From FEN-1279 sp964501535 (GTDB taxonomy: Bacteria; Bacteroidota; Ignavibacteria; Tepidaquicellales; Tepidaquicellaceae), in contig CAZCSV010000003.1 of assembly GCA_964501535.1 (NCBI GenBank), positions 1 to 64,000 of the forward strand: a stretch of 64,000 bases of DNA, in the 5' to 3' direction. This document shows positions 1 to 8,484 of this stretch, in pieces. A model generated the notes under the pieces. That model made no database searches. It was not told the origin of the DNA and saw only the letters and a list, made by a program, of their open reading frames with translations. The position numbers were made by a program, and so were the translations under genes. The first letter of the stretch is position 1; every line of letters begins with the position of its first letter.

Positions 1-137
1 AGCAGGCAAAGGATACGGCCGGATTTACAGACGAGAAAATAGGTATAGAGAGGTTAAAAGAATTAAAGGATGCATTTGAGCTCGGATTAATAACAGCGGA
101 AGAATACAAAAAAGCAAAGGAGAAATTTTTAAAATAG
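1..137 (+). CDS. SHOCT-domain protein, C-terminal fragment (5' end outside window)
   Basis: The reading frame from base 3 runs into TAG at 135-137 and gives about 44 residues ending in LKDAFELGLITAEEYKKAKE plus a few more. The pattern of a Leu-rich helix, then G-[LI]-IT-x-EE-[YF], then a Lys-rich helix is that of the SHOCT (short C-terminal) domain, a small helical oligomerisation module at the C-terminus of many membrane or otherwise unrelated proteins. The rest of the protein lies upstream of the window, so its function cannot be read. The next gene starts 3 bp after the stop, so it is probably co-transcribed with the zinc-ribbon genes that follow. Confidence 0.75.
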   Translation, partial: QAKDTAGFTDEKIGIERLKELKDAFELGLITAEEYKKAKEKFLK

Positions 138-140
138 AGC

Positions 141-446
141 ATGCCGACATACGATTATAAATGTGACAGTTGTCATCACACATTCGAGGTTTTACAGTCA
201 ATAAAAGACGAGCCGCTGAAGAAATGCCCCAATTGCGGAAGGGACAAGCTGAAAAAACTCATCAGCGGAGGTGCAGGATTAATATTCAAGGGAAGCGGTT
301 TTTACTTAACGGATTACAAGAACAAGCATACACACGAGAAGAAGAGCACGGGTAAAGTGACAGATACGACAAAAGACACGACCGTAAAGGAAGCTTCAAA
401 GCCCGCAGAAAAGAGAACAGGAAGCGGTAAAACATCAAAAAAATAA
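141..446 (+). CDS. FmdB-family zinc ribbon protein
   Basis: 101 residues. It starts MPTYDYKCDSC and has a second knuckle CPNCG about 20 residues later, giving a CxxC-x(20)-CxxC zinc ribbon, then the Gly-rich GGAG segment and the GSGFYLTDYK motif. This is the layout of the FmdB / CxxC_CxxC_SSSS putative regulatory family. The C-terminal 40 residues are a Lys/Thr/Ser-rich, low-complexity tail typical of the family. The name comes from a formamidase-operon regulator, but the molecular role of most members is unknown. It lies 3 bp after the SHOCT gene and 4 bp before another zinc-ribbon gene, so the three form a tight operon. Confidence 0.88.
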   Translation: MPTYDYKCDSCHHTFEVLQSIKDEPLKKCPNCGRDKLKKLISGGAGLIFKGSGFYLTDYKNKHTHEKKSTGKVTDTTKDTTVKEASKPAEKRTGSGKTSKK

Positions 447-450
447 TTAT

Positions 451-798
451 ATGACAAAATCGACAATTTATCTAAAATGTCCGGGTTGCAGCGGAATAAC
501 ATTAATGGAAGAAATTCAGGGCAGATATATTTGTGCGAAATGCAATTACGATTACACGAAACTGAAGGACGATGCAAATAGCTTAGATACATTTTTGATA
601 AATAACATGCGGGAAGCACCGATGGGGCATTTAACGGCAATAGCCATGTACAGAAAGATTACATTAACACCGCACAAGGAATCATTTAATTATGTAAAAG
701 ACCTTTCAAAGAGAAACGGGATTGAATTTCCGGGAGAGAACAAAGGATGTTTCTGGGTTTTATTCGAGAAGATATTTTTCAGAAAAAAATCCGTGTGA
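451..798 (+). CDS. Small zinc-ribbon protein with an L7/L12-C-terminal-like half (hypothetical)
   Basis: 115 residues. Residues about 10-33 hold CPGC and CAKC, a four-cysteine zinc ribbon. Residues about 60-90 (HLTAIAMYRKITLTPHKESF then NYVKDL) resemble the helical hairpin of the ribosomal L7/L12 C-terminal domain, where an [IA]-x-x-[YV]-R-x-[IV]-T segment is followed by a K/E-rich helix. That second assignment is a pattern match only. The basic tail ends FFRKKSV. It is the last gene of the plus-strand operon, and its stop directly abuts the convergent lptB stop with no spacer. I do not recognise a named family for the whole protein. Confidence 0.6.
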   Translation: MTKSTIYLKCPGCSGITLMEEIQGRYICAKCNYDYTKLKDDANSLDTFLINNMREAPMGHLTAIAMYRKITLTPHKESFNYVKDLSKRNGIEFPGENKGCFWVLFEKIFFRKKSV

Positions 799-1557
799 TT
801 ATTTTCCGTTTTTCTTAAAATTCACAAGATACCTATCGAGAGAGAAACTCTCGCCGAGATAGAGTTTTTTGACCATATCATCGTTTGCGAGGTCGAGTGC
901 ATTGCCGGATTTAAATATTTTTCCTTCAATCAGAATATAAGCTCTATCGACGATAGAGAGGGTTTCGTGGACGTTATGGTCAGTAATGAGGACACCGATT
1001 CCCCTATCTTTCAATTTCGATACCATTTTCATAATTTCTTCGGAGGCAATGGGGTCGATACCTGCGAAGGGTTCATCGAGCAGAATGAATTTCGGGTCGG
1101 AAGCGAGGGCGCGGGCAATTTCGGTTCTTCTTCTTTCGCCGCCCGAGAGCATATAGCCTTTAGAGTCTTCAATTTTATCTATATTAAAATCCTTCAACAA
1201 TTTATCGCATCTAATTTCGGTTTCTTCTTTATCCAGTTTCATAAACTCCAGTACCGAGGTAATATTTTGTCTGACGGACATTTTTCTAAAAATCGATGCT
1301 TCCTGCGGGAGGTAGCCGATACCGGCTTTAGCTCTTTTATACATAGGGTACTTCGAAATATTTTCGCCATCGAGTTCTATTTCACCGGATTTCGGTTTGA
1401 CCATACCGCAAATCATATAGAAAGTAGTAGTTTTCCCGGCGCCATTGGGACCGAGGAGTCCGACAATTTCCCCCTGTTTAACATTAAGCGAGACATCATC
1501 AACGACGGTACGTTTTTTATATTCCTTAAACAGGTTAAATGCTTTCAGTTCGCTCAT
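799..1557 (-). CDS. lptB: LPS export ABC transporter ATP-binding protein LptB
   Basis: 252 residues, normal length for LptB. All ABC ATPase motifs are present: Walker A GPNGAGKTT (about 36-44), Q-loop LPQEASIF (Q85), signature LSGGERRR (137-144), Walker B FILLDEPFAGID (157-168) and H-loop TDHNVHET (H194). GYLPQEASIFRKMSV and the GID after Walker B are characteristic of LptB rather than of amino-acid importers. It powers extraction of lipopolysaccharide from the inner membrane together with LptF/LptG, so the cell has an LPS outer membrane. The usual neighbours lptA and lptC are not in the window. Convergent with the gene ending at 798. Confidence 0.93.
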   Translation of the reverse strand: MSELKAFNLFKEYKKRTVVDDVSLNVKQGEIVGLLGPNGAGKTTTFYMICGMVKPKSGEIELDGENISKYPMYKRAKAGIGYLPQEASIFRKMSVRQNITSVLEFMKLDKEETEIRCDKLLKDFNIDKIEDSKGYMLSGGERRRTEIARALASDPKFILLDEPFAGIDPIASEEIMKMVSKLKDRGIGVLITDHNVHETLSIVDRAYILIEGKIFKSGNALDLANDDMVKKLYLGESFSLDRYLVNFKKNGK

Positions 1558-1777
1558 AAAAATAATCGGTATTATGCACTTGACAAATGTAAAATGAATT
1601 ATTCACCTTAACAAGCCAAAATACCATTTTTTAATTTCTTTTATCTTTTTTAGACTTGATTTCTTTTTAATACTCTTTTCACAGAAACCTATATAAATTT
1701 TCATATTATCTTTTCTGGATTTTGCCCATGTAAAGATAAGGGATCAATGTTGATTTTTGGCTTTATATTCTTTTTCA
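1558..1777. other. AT-rich spacer with a possible short ORF or gene remnant (1603-1704, minus)
   Basis: This stretch lies between lptB and the methylase gene and shares the methylase gene's A/T-rich composition. On the minus strand ATG at 1704 opens a 33-codon frame (MKIYIGFCEKSIKKKSSLKK then a Lys-rich end, stop at 1603). Reading the same frame upstream gives about a dozen further sensible residues before a stop, so it may be the tail of a decayed gene that came in with the methylase. I do not recognise it. No clear terminator was seen. Confidence 0.25.
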
Positions 1778-4300
1778 TTATTGAGTTATATTTCCAAATT
1801 CTTCAATTAAACTATTAATATTCTTTTGACCTTCCCATTTTTTAATAAAAGATTCTTTTATTTTATTTTTAATTTTTTCTCTTTCTTCTTTATTATTCGC
1901 AACTGGTAAATATAATTCTTCCCACCTGCCACCTATATTGGGTAGCGTTGTATCAATCATAATTTTATTATACAATTGCTTTTGAGTTAAATTGTGAGAA
2001 AATAAATAAAGTAAATAGTATGCATCTATTCCATATTGATTATCTTCATTTATTATTCTAAAAACAATACTATGATGATTGAGAAATATCTTTATATCAA
2101 ATTCGGAAACCAAAGCCACACTACCGATTCTATAACTTCCCTCTTTAACAAATACTATATCTTTAAATTCTAAATCAAATTTATTACCTTTTATTTTTTG
2201 ATATATCTCATAAGGTATCATAGTATTAGGACTTTTATACAGTTCCCAATTAACAATGTCGTCGGCTCTAACATAGGGAATATCACCTTTTCCTTTATAT
2301 TCGCTTGGTGGAGCACCGTGTCCTCTAAAAACCTTTATTATTCCCTCATTTAAGAGTTTTTTTATTTGAATAAATTTCAAATTTAATTTCTTTGCTTCCC
2401 GTTCTAAATTTTTAATTTTTGCATTCCAATAATATCGAGGAACGTATAAATTGTTAATAATGTCTTTTACGTCAATAGTAAAAACATATTTATTTGTTGG
2501 ATTATTTATGTCGTTTAATTCTTCTCTTATTATTTTTGTATCATCCCAAATTTCATCAGTGAATTTATGAGTTTGTTCGTTATATCTATAAATTGGATTA
2601 CCTCTATGATTATGCCCCATTTCTTCTGCCACAGCCATAGTAATTGAATTTTGCTGTGGTTTATTTTTCTTTAAAATAATTAAACAAGTCTTAGCGTTAC
2701 AATAAGGTCTAAAAGTATTATGGGGTAAATCAACAATGGCAACAATATTATTATTTCTTTTGATATATTCTAAAACATATTTTGTGCTTGGGGAATGCAA
2801 ATATGTCTCGGGTAACACAATTCCTAATCTACCGCCGTCTTTAAGAAAATTAAGACATCTTTCAATAAAAAGAACCTGAGGTTCTGTTTCTTTTTCTTTT
2901 TCCGTTTTTATCCATTCTTTATCTTTTTTCTTCCAAATATGTCCTAATTCAAAATATTTACTATCCTCTTTTAAGACTTTTATTTTACTCCCAAAAGGTG
3001 GGTTCGTTAAAACAATATCAAATTTTTTAAATTTACCGTTTTCATCTATAAATAAATCTTTTGCCTTCCCATCAAAATCATCGGCAGTATGTAAAGTGTT
3101 TTGTTGAACGACTCCCCCTCTACCATCTCCGATAATGGCCATATATGCTTTTGCTATTTTTACTAAATCAATTTCTTTATCTATTCCAAAAAAATATTTT
3201 TCAGCCATTTCACGTTTAATAATATCCAAATTAGGTATCCCTTTATATCTTCTACTTGTATTCATTTTGTTCCATACATGTTCAAGCGCGTATATTAAAA
3301 AACCTCCACTTCCACAAGCCGGGTCTAATATACTTTCTTGTGGTTGTGGGTCAATAATTTTTATTGCCGTCTTTACGACTTCTCTTGGGGTAAAAAACTC
3401 ACCTTTCTCACCCACCAATTTACTTTCCGCAAAAACTTCAAAAGCATCACCAACAACATCTTTATCTGTTTTCAATAGACTAAAATGTTCCAACTCACCT
3501 ACAACATAAGCAACCGATTTTTCATCAAGTTTTATTTCTTCGTTTTTATCAAATACACCATCTGCGACTAATTCTTTTTTTACGTCTTCAAATAATAAAT
3601 GTATTCTTTTCTTAACTGATTTGACATTTTCTTCAAATCCTATACGGAATTTTGGTAAAGATTCTGGTTCATATCTTTCATCCCATATTTTACAAAAAAT
3701 CAATCTAATCATTTCATTACCAAGTTTTTCTCTTCTGCTAATATTAGTGTTCGCATAAAGAGTATTAAGCAATCTTTTGAATATTAATTTTAAGTTACTG
3801 GCGGGTTTTAATTTGTCTTTTGATACTGTGCCAATATCATTAAAACTTTCACCATTTTTAGGAATTTGAAAAATATAATCTTCTTTAATTACTCCCGATT
3901 TTAATTCTTTATAAAGGTATGCAATAGCGGAACCATTAGTCCAAACACCCCATAAAGCCGATGAGGCAGACATATATGTAGCTAATTGTTTTACTCCCTC
4001 TTTATAGGTAGGTCTTTTTGTTTCAACAATTCCTAATATATCTTCGTTTTGATTTCTTTTATTTTTATCTTCGGTTTTGTAAATTACTATATCTGCTCTT
4101 TCATTTTTATTTTTCTTGGCATTCTTTTCTCCTCTTTGAACAATAACCTCAATATCCATCTGTTCTTTAGTGTATTCATAATCATTAAATAGAATCTGCT
4201 CATAATCTTGTCTAATGATTTCTTCTGGCTTACGATAATCCACTTCTTTGCCAGTAGCAAAATCATTAATATAACCTTCTCTTATTATTTCGTTTTGCAT
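1778..4300 (-). CDS. Single-chain restriction-modification enzyme: nuclease + N6-adenine methylase + specificity-like domain
   Basis: 840 residues with three parts. Residues about 1-135 resemble the N-terminal nuclease domain of type I HsdR subunits, with a PD-(D/E)XK pattern: D70 in ERADIVIY, and E93-T-K95 in GIVETKRP. Residues about 160-600 are an HsdM-like gamma-class N6-adenine methylase: GEFFTPREVV (300-309), SAM motif I DPACGSGGF (326-334), catalytic NPPFG (433-437). Residues about 640-835 look like one target-recognition half of an HsdS subunit (IPYVRADDI, an RIGSVALV strand, and a TTLPNIGG segment). No helicase motor is present, so a type IIG-like enzyme cutting near its site is more likely than type I. 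It stands alone with no partner gene, and is visibly more AT-rich than its neighbours, which suggests horizontal gain. ATG start at 4300; the 190-bp spacer upstream has only a small palindrome (about 4457-4469). Confidence 0.85.
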   Translation of the reverse strand: MQNEIIREGYINDFATGKEVDYRKPEEIIRQDYEQILFNDYEYTKEQMDIEVIVQRGEKNAKKNKNERADIVIYKTEDKNKRNQNEDILGIVETKRPTYKEGVKQLATYMSASSALWGVWTNGSAIAYLYKELKSGVIKEDYIFQIPKNGESFNDIGTVSKDKLKPASNLKLIFKRLLNTLYANTNISRREKLGNEMIRLIFCKIWDERYEPESLPKFRIGFEENVKSVKKRIHLLFEDVKKELVADGVFDKNEEIKLDEKSVAYVVGELEHFSLLKTDKDVVGDAFEVFAESKLVGEKGEFFTPREVVKTAIKIIDPQPQESILDPACGSGGFLIYALEHVWNKMNTSRRYKGIPNLDIIKREMAEKYFFGIDKEIDLVKIAKAYMAIIGDGRGGVVQQNTLHTADDFDGKAKDLFIDENGKFKKFDIVLTNPPFGSKIKVLKEDSKYFELGHIWKKKDKEWIKTEKEKETEPQVLFIERCLNFLKDGGRLGIVLPETYLHSPSTKYVLEYIKRNNNIVAIVDLPHNTFRPYCNAKTCLIILKKNKPQQNSITMAVAEEMGHNHRGNPIYRYNEQTHKFTDEIWDDTKIIREELNDINNPTNKYVFTIDVKDIINNLYVPRYYWNAKIKNLEREAKKLNLKFIQIKKLLNEGIIKVFRGHGAPPSEYKGKGDIPYVRADDIVNWELYKSPNTMIPYEIYQKIKGNKFDLEFKDIVFVKEGSYRIGSVALVSEFDIKIFLNHHSIVFRIINEDNQYGIDAYYLLYLFSHNLTQKQLYNKIMIDTTLPNIGGRWEELYLPVANNKEEREKIKNKIKESFIKKWEGQKNINSLIEEFGNITQ

Positions 4301-4490
4301 TTTAATTATAAATTAAACTTTTACCAAAACCATTTTTTAATGCTTCCTATGTTCTTTCACCATCATTAATATCTCTATTATTCTATCTGAACATAAATTC
4401 ATCACAATATCTATATAAGTGTTACTTTTTTATAATACAATATAATAAATAAATTTACACTTCTTAAGTGCATATTTCCGAAAAAATTAT

Positions 4491-5207
4491 TTAATCATTC
4501 TGTAAAATCCGCACCATATCTTCCACAGCTTTCTGTAATCCGGTAAAGACAGCCCGAGAGACAATAGAGTGTCCGATACTCACCTCTCTGATTTCCTTCA
4601 TATTCAGGAGGGGGAAAATATTAAAATAGTTCAGGCCGTGTCCGGCTGTAACAATCATTCCCATTTCGGCGGCCATTTGAGCCACGCTACCGATTTTACT
4701 CAGTTCAATGAGCTGGTCTTTTTCGACGAATGTATTGGAATATTTCCCAGTATGGAGTTCAATAATATCCGCGCCGACTTCAAGAGCCTTGTCGACATTT
4801 TCGGGTACGGGGTCAAGGAACAGGCTGACGAGAATATTTTTAGAATGCATAGCGGAGATAGCGTTTTCGAGTTTACTTTTGGAGGCAGAGATATCGAGGC
4901 CGCCCTCTGTAGTAAGTTCATTTCTATTTTCGGGTACGAGAGTAACCAAATCGGGAATGATATCGGAGGCAATTTTAATCATTTCGTCGGTTGCGGCCAT
5001 TTCGAGGTCGAATTTAGTTTTAACGACTTCGCGAATTAGTTTAACGTCTCTATCGTTTATATGTCTTCTATCTTCTCTCAGATGGCAGACAACACCTTCG
5101 GCGCCTGCCAATTCGCAAATACCTACGGCGATAACCGGGTCGGGTTCAATTTCGCCCCGAGCTTCTCTCAAGGTTGCCACGTGGTCGATATTAACTGACA
5201 GTTTCAT
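4491..5207 (-). CDS. pdxJ: Pyridoxine 5'-phosphate synthase PdxJ
   Basis: 238 residues, full length. It opens with the diagnostic LSVNIDHVATLREARGE and carries HLREDRRHI (about 41-49), ELHTGKY (about 151-157) and GHGLNYFN (about 194-201), all conserved in the PdxJ TIM barrel. It condenses 1-deoxy-D-xylulose 5-phosphate with 3-amino-2-oxopropyl phosphate to pyridoxine 5'-phosphate, the last ring-forming step of the DXP-dependent vitamin B6 route. It starts 20 bp after the CPBP gene and is probably the last gene of the GWxTD-YbbR-CPBP-pdxJ operon. Confidence 0.96.
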   Translation of the reverse strand: MKLSVNIDHVATLREARGEIEPDPVIAVGICELAGAEGVVCHLREDRRHINDRDVKLIREVVKTKFDLEMAATDEMIKIASDIIPDLVTLVPENRNELTTEGGLDISASKSKLENAISAMHSKNILVSLFLDPVPENVDKALEVGADIIELHTGKYSNTFVEKDQLIELSKIGSVAQMAAEMGMIVTAGHGLNYFNIFPLLNMKEIREVSIGHSIVSRAVFTGLQKAVEDMVRILQND

Positions 5208-5227
5208 AGGAATAAATATTTAATATT

Positions 5228-5962
5228 TTAAAAAATTCTATAAAAATTTGTTGCATATCTAATAACAGAAATCGAATCAATAGAAATCATAACGCAGGAA
5301 TGCAAAAGCCAGCAATAAAAGAACGAGTTACTTCTGATAGCCTGAATTCCGAGGATAACACCAGCCAAAATAGACGCAAAGAGTTCGATTTCTGGTTTTC
5401 CCCTATGCAGAATAAAGAACGGAATCATCTGCATAAAAATAGCGTAATAGCCGAATTTATTTTTCAGACCAAACAGCATATAACCTCGCCACAGGAATTC
5501 CCAACCAAGCATATAGACCATAATGCAGAGTTCATACAAAAGGAGCAGATTCAGATTCGATTTCAATTCCGAGCCGCCCTGCGGATAAGTATTGGCGAAA
5601 TTCTGAGAAGCGGAAACAATCCAGACAACGGGCAACATAACTGCGAGGAAAATAAAAAAGGAAACGAATCCGAATTTTTTATCACCCAAAGTAAAGCCAT
5701 AGTCTTTAAGTTTCCCTTTCAGTACAAATTTAATCGATGCGGCAGAAAGGACAAACATAAGCAGACCATCGGAGAGCAGCCAATAGATTCGGGACATCAG
5801 TCTATCTCTGCCGATATGTTCATAATAGAACATTGGTGTAGCATACACAACAGAAACAAAAATAATAACGGAGACGGAGATAAAGACATAACTTGTTTTA
5901 AAGTCGAGTGTTTTTATTTCGGTCAATAATTTTCTATATTCTTTAGACAGATAATCAATCAC
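5228..5962 (-). CDS. CPBP-family intramembrane glutamic endopeptidase-like protein
   Basis: 244 residues with about six to seven hydrophobic segments. The C-terminal half carries the CPBP (Abi/CAAX-protease) motifs: WEFLWRGYML in place of the usual EExxxR, FFILHRGKPE (FxxxH), and a final membrane helix with a short HSC motif. The first Glu of the canonical EE pair is Trp; the second Glu, the Arg and the His remain. The start is GTG at 5962, overlapping the TGA of the YbbR gene in a GTGA quartet, so translation is probably coupled. Bacterial members have been linked to membrane proteolysis, bacteriocin immunity and protein maturation; the substrate here is unknown. Confidence 0.82.
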   Translation of the reverse strand: MIDYLSKEYRKLLTEIKTLDFKTSYVFISVSVIIFVSVVYATPMFYYEHIGRDRLMSRIYWLLSDGLLMFVLSAASIKFVLKGKLKDYGFTLGDKKFGFVSFFIFLAVMLPVVWIVSASQNFANTYPQGGSELKSNLNLLLLYELCIMVYMLGWEFLWRGYMLFGLKNKFGYYAIFMQMIPFFILHRGKPEIELFASILAGVILGIQAIRSNSFFYCWLLHSCVMISIDSISVIRYATNFYRIF

Positions 5963-6888
5963 TTGGTTTCGACATTTTTCTTTTTAATAATATACTGAAA
6001 TCTCTGAGGTTCATATTTAATAACGGAAACATCCAGAGGCAGTGATATTTTAGGGGAAACATAGCCGAGGCTATCGTTTTCAATTTGTTTAAATTCTATA
6101 CCAGCGAAAATCTCATCAGGGTCAATTTTTGCGAGTTGTTCCACGCCTCCTCTCAAATAAATTTTAAGTTTCGGAGGAATCAGCAAGACTTCTTTATTCT
6201 GGGGGACATTACTAATAATAACATTGATATCCTCGAAATTCTTTTCAGCGGAGAGCTGGATATCATAGGACACGGTAACTGTTTTTGGTTCGATTTTTAC
6301 GATATTATTCAGAGTATCCAATAAATTCACTACTTTAGTAAAGCCGCTGTTAACATTTGCGATATTAATTTGTTCTGTCGGAATAAATTTAATTTTTCCG
6401 ATAACGGAGATTGCGCCGCTAATTTTAACGGAATCAGGATTAATTTTAGGAGAGCCGATAACGAAATATCCTTCTTTAGGGATTACGTTGACCATATTTC
6501 TGACTTTGACCATTTTGGAAGTGATATTATCAAAATTGATTTCGATCACATCGGGATTAACGCTAAGTATAGTGATGCCAGATGACAAGCCGAGTATTTC
6601 CTCAATTCTCTGGACGACACTTATTTTAGCATCTTTTTTACTGCCGGACAAATCGAGATAGTAAGTCGGTTTTTTAGTAAGAGTAATTCCCAGCAATTCC
6701 CAGCCTTTACCTTTGACAGTAACGTCAATAAAGGAGGGCAAGTCATTTGCCAGAGCCTGTGAATTCGAAAGATTCACCTCAAGAGACACAGGTACTACAA
6801 TAGTATAATTCAAGTTCAGTGTGATATACAGCCACAGCAGGACGGAGCAGATAAAGGAAAGCGAATATATGATAAAGTTTTTCCGCAT
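5959..6888 (-). CDS. YbbR-like (CdaR-like) membrane-anchored protein
   Basis: 309 residues. One N-terminal membrane helix (about 5-25, YSLSFICSVLLWLYITLNL) is followed by about three repeats of the YbbR domain, recognisable from DVTVKGKGWELL, VRNMVNVIPKEGYFV and PKLKIYLRGG. YbbR/CdaR proteins sit on the outer face of the inner membrane; in Firmicutes they modulate the c-di-AMP synthase CdaA encoded next door. No cdaA-type gene is adjacent here, so the partner is unknown. It follows the GWxTD gene by 34 bp and overlaps the CPBP gene by 4 bp. Confidence 0.85.
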   Translation of the reverse strand: MRKNFIIYSLSFICSVLLWLYITLNLNYTIVVPVSLEVNLSNSQALANDLPSFIDVTVKGKGWELLGITLTKKPTYYLDLSGSKKDAKISVVQRIEEILGLSSGITILSVNPDVIEINFDNITSKMVKVRNMVNVIPKEGYFVIGSPKINPDSVKISGAISVIGKIKFIPTEQINIANVNSGFTKVVNLLDTLNNIVKIEPKTVTVSYDIQLSAEKNFEDINVIISNVPQNKEVLLIPPKLKIYLRGGVEQLAKIDPDEIFAGIEFKQIENDSLGYVSPKISLPLDVSVIKYEPQRFQYIIKKKNVETK

Positions 6889-6922
6889 TAAAAGACCAAT
6901 TCAGTTTTACTATTTAATAATA

Positions 6923-8293
6923 TTATTTTTTAATTTTCGTACTCCAGCCTTCATCCTGGAATTCTCCTCTGATAGTAGAATGGAGGAGGTGATAATAACT
7001 CGAGCCGATTTCTTTTTCACCGAAGACGCAGATAGCGCCTCCCTGAATATTTTCATAAGTCCATATTTCATAAGCTCTCGAATCGGATTCGCTCGGATGG
7101 CTTTCGACGTCGGAGGGTTTGCCGTATGTAATATAAACGCGTCCCCTATCGGTTTTCCATCCTTCCATAAAGCCTTGTTTATAATAAAGATTAGATTCAT
7201 TAACTCTTTTAAAATACTCGATTTTATATTCATTATAATTCGAGAACATATTTTTATTTCTTTTTCTCCAGAATTCGTACATAAATTTTCTTTTTTCGTC
7301 GAGGGTTTTCAATTTATTATATTCCTCTTTTTCGGGAGAAGTTCTGATATAAATTACCTTATCATATTCATCTTCCAAATTATCGAGAGACATAGTTTTA
7401 TATTCGCTGGACAAAAACCCCTTGCTGTCCTTCTGGTCGGAGGTAATATTTTTCGATATATTATAGACAAAAAATTTCTTTTCTTTTTCAATATATTTTC
7501 CCGTTGTGCTATCCAGCAGCATAACCTTAAAGAAGTACACCCCCTTATCGAGAGAGTCGATATTCATATTACCGATTTTAAAGAATGCATCGGATTTTGA
7601 ATTTTCCATAGAGCATTCTCTTTTAATGACATTATTAGAGAAATCAGTAATAGTTTTGACCAGATAATTATTATCGCCCGGGAATTCACTTTTAATCGAA
7701 TATATTTCAAAATAATAAGAAATCGTTTTCAGGTTCATTCCGAAGAGAGCATCGGGGTTAGGGGTTACTTCAAGACCGTTTTTATAAAAGATACTATTTT
7801 TATCATCCGATTTAGAGATACTGGAAGCGAGCTGGACATCGCTAAGAGAAGTTTTTGCATTATCAAAGGAGGATACATTGATATCGAGTTTTACGGAATC
7901 GCAATTAGTTTTTTTATTAAAGTCACAGCCCAGGAGTTTTATGACATATTCACCGGGATTCAGAGTAAAATTCTGCTGACCGATAATTTTATTATTAAGG
8001 CCAGCCTTACTGGTATCAGTTACTTTCGATTGCAGTCCAAAGAGGTCATCGAAAACTATTTTATCCTTCAATTTATCATAAATAACAATTTCAATATTAG
8101 CCTGTCCCAAGAAATGGTCATCTGATATTTTATAATTTAAATCTCTTTGGTTAACGGAGAAATAGAGTTCGATTATCGATTTAGAGTCGGAATATTTATA
8201 TATTGAGAAGTCGGAATAGAACAAAAACCTTTCCTGCGAGAAGGAAACGGCAGAGAGCAGGAGGCACAACGAGACGAAAATGATTTTTTTCAT
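6923..8293 (-). CDS. GWxTD-domain exported protein
   Basis: 456 residues with a signal peptide (KKIIFVSLCLLLSAVSFSQ). The C-terminal quarter contains the family signature GWKTDRGRVYITYGKP (378-393), preceded by EFWRKRNKN and a Tyr-rich helix and followed by YEIWTYEN. GWxTD domains are found in exported proteins of Ignavibacteria, Bacteroidota and related phyla; their biochemical role is not established. The N-terminal 280 residues are beta-rich and look like Ig-like modules. It is probably the first gene of the operon with ybbR, CPBP and pdxJ. There is no good Shine-Dalgarno sequence before ATG. Confidence 0.85.
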   Translation of the reverse strand: MKKIIFVSLCLLLSAVSFSQERFLFYSDFSIYKYSDSKSIIELYFSVNQRDLNYKISDDHFLGQANIEIVIYDKLKDKIVFDDLFGLQSKVTDTSKAGLNNKIIGQQNFTLNPGEYVIKLLGCDFNKKTNCDSVKLDINVSSFDNAKTSLSDVQLASSISKSDDKNSIFYKNGLEVTPNPDALFGMNLKTISYYFEIYSIKSEFPGDNNYLVKTITDFSNNVIKRECSMENSKSDAFFKIGNMNIDSLDKGVYFFKVMLLDSTTGKYIEKEKKFFVYNISKNITSDQKDSKGFLSSEYKTMSLDNLEDEYDKVIYIRTSPEKEEYNKLKTLDEKRKFMYEFWRKRNKNMFSNYNEYKIEYFKRVNESNLYYKQGFMEGWKTDRGRVYITYGKPSDVESHPSESDSRAYEIWTYENIQGGAICVFGEKEIGSSYYHLLHSTIRGEFQDEGWSTKIKK

Positions 8294-8306
8294 TTTTTAA
8301 AATGAT

Positions 8307-8335
8307 TTAATATTGCATTTACAAATATTTTTCAA
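8307..8335 (-). promoter_or_regulatory. Candidate sigma-70-type promoter for the GWxTD operon
   Basis: Read on the minus strand: TTGAAA (8330-8335), 17-bp spacer, TATTAA (8307-8312). Transcription would start about 7-10 nt before the ATG at 8293, implying an almost leaderless mRNA, which fits the absence of a ribosome-binding site. Pattern match only. Confidence 0.35.
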
Positions 8336-8396
8336 AGCAAGGCAAAGAAAAAAAAAGCAACGATTCAATATAAAAATATTCAATAATATAAAAAAT

Positions 8397-8426
8397 AAAA
8401 AGGTAATCTTTTAAGATTACCTTTTT
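8397..8426 (-). terminator. Rho-independent terminator after the Kelch/T9SS gene
   Basis: AAAAAGGTAATCTT (8397-8410) and AAGATTACCTTTTT (8413-8426) are perfectly complementary and T-rich on both sides, so the hairpin could work in either direction. It lies 59 bp past the stop of the minus-strand gene at 8485. Confidence 0.75.
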
Positions 8427-8484
8427 ATTCAGAACTTACAATTCCCCGAAACAGGATATTAAGATTCAGGGAAAATAAAACATA

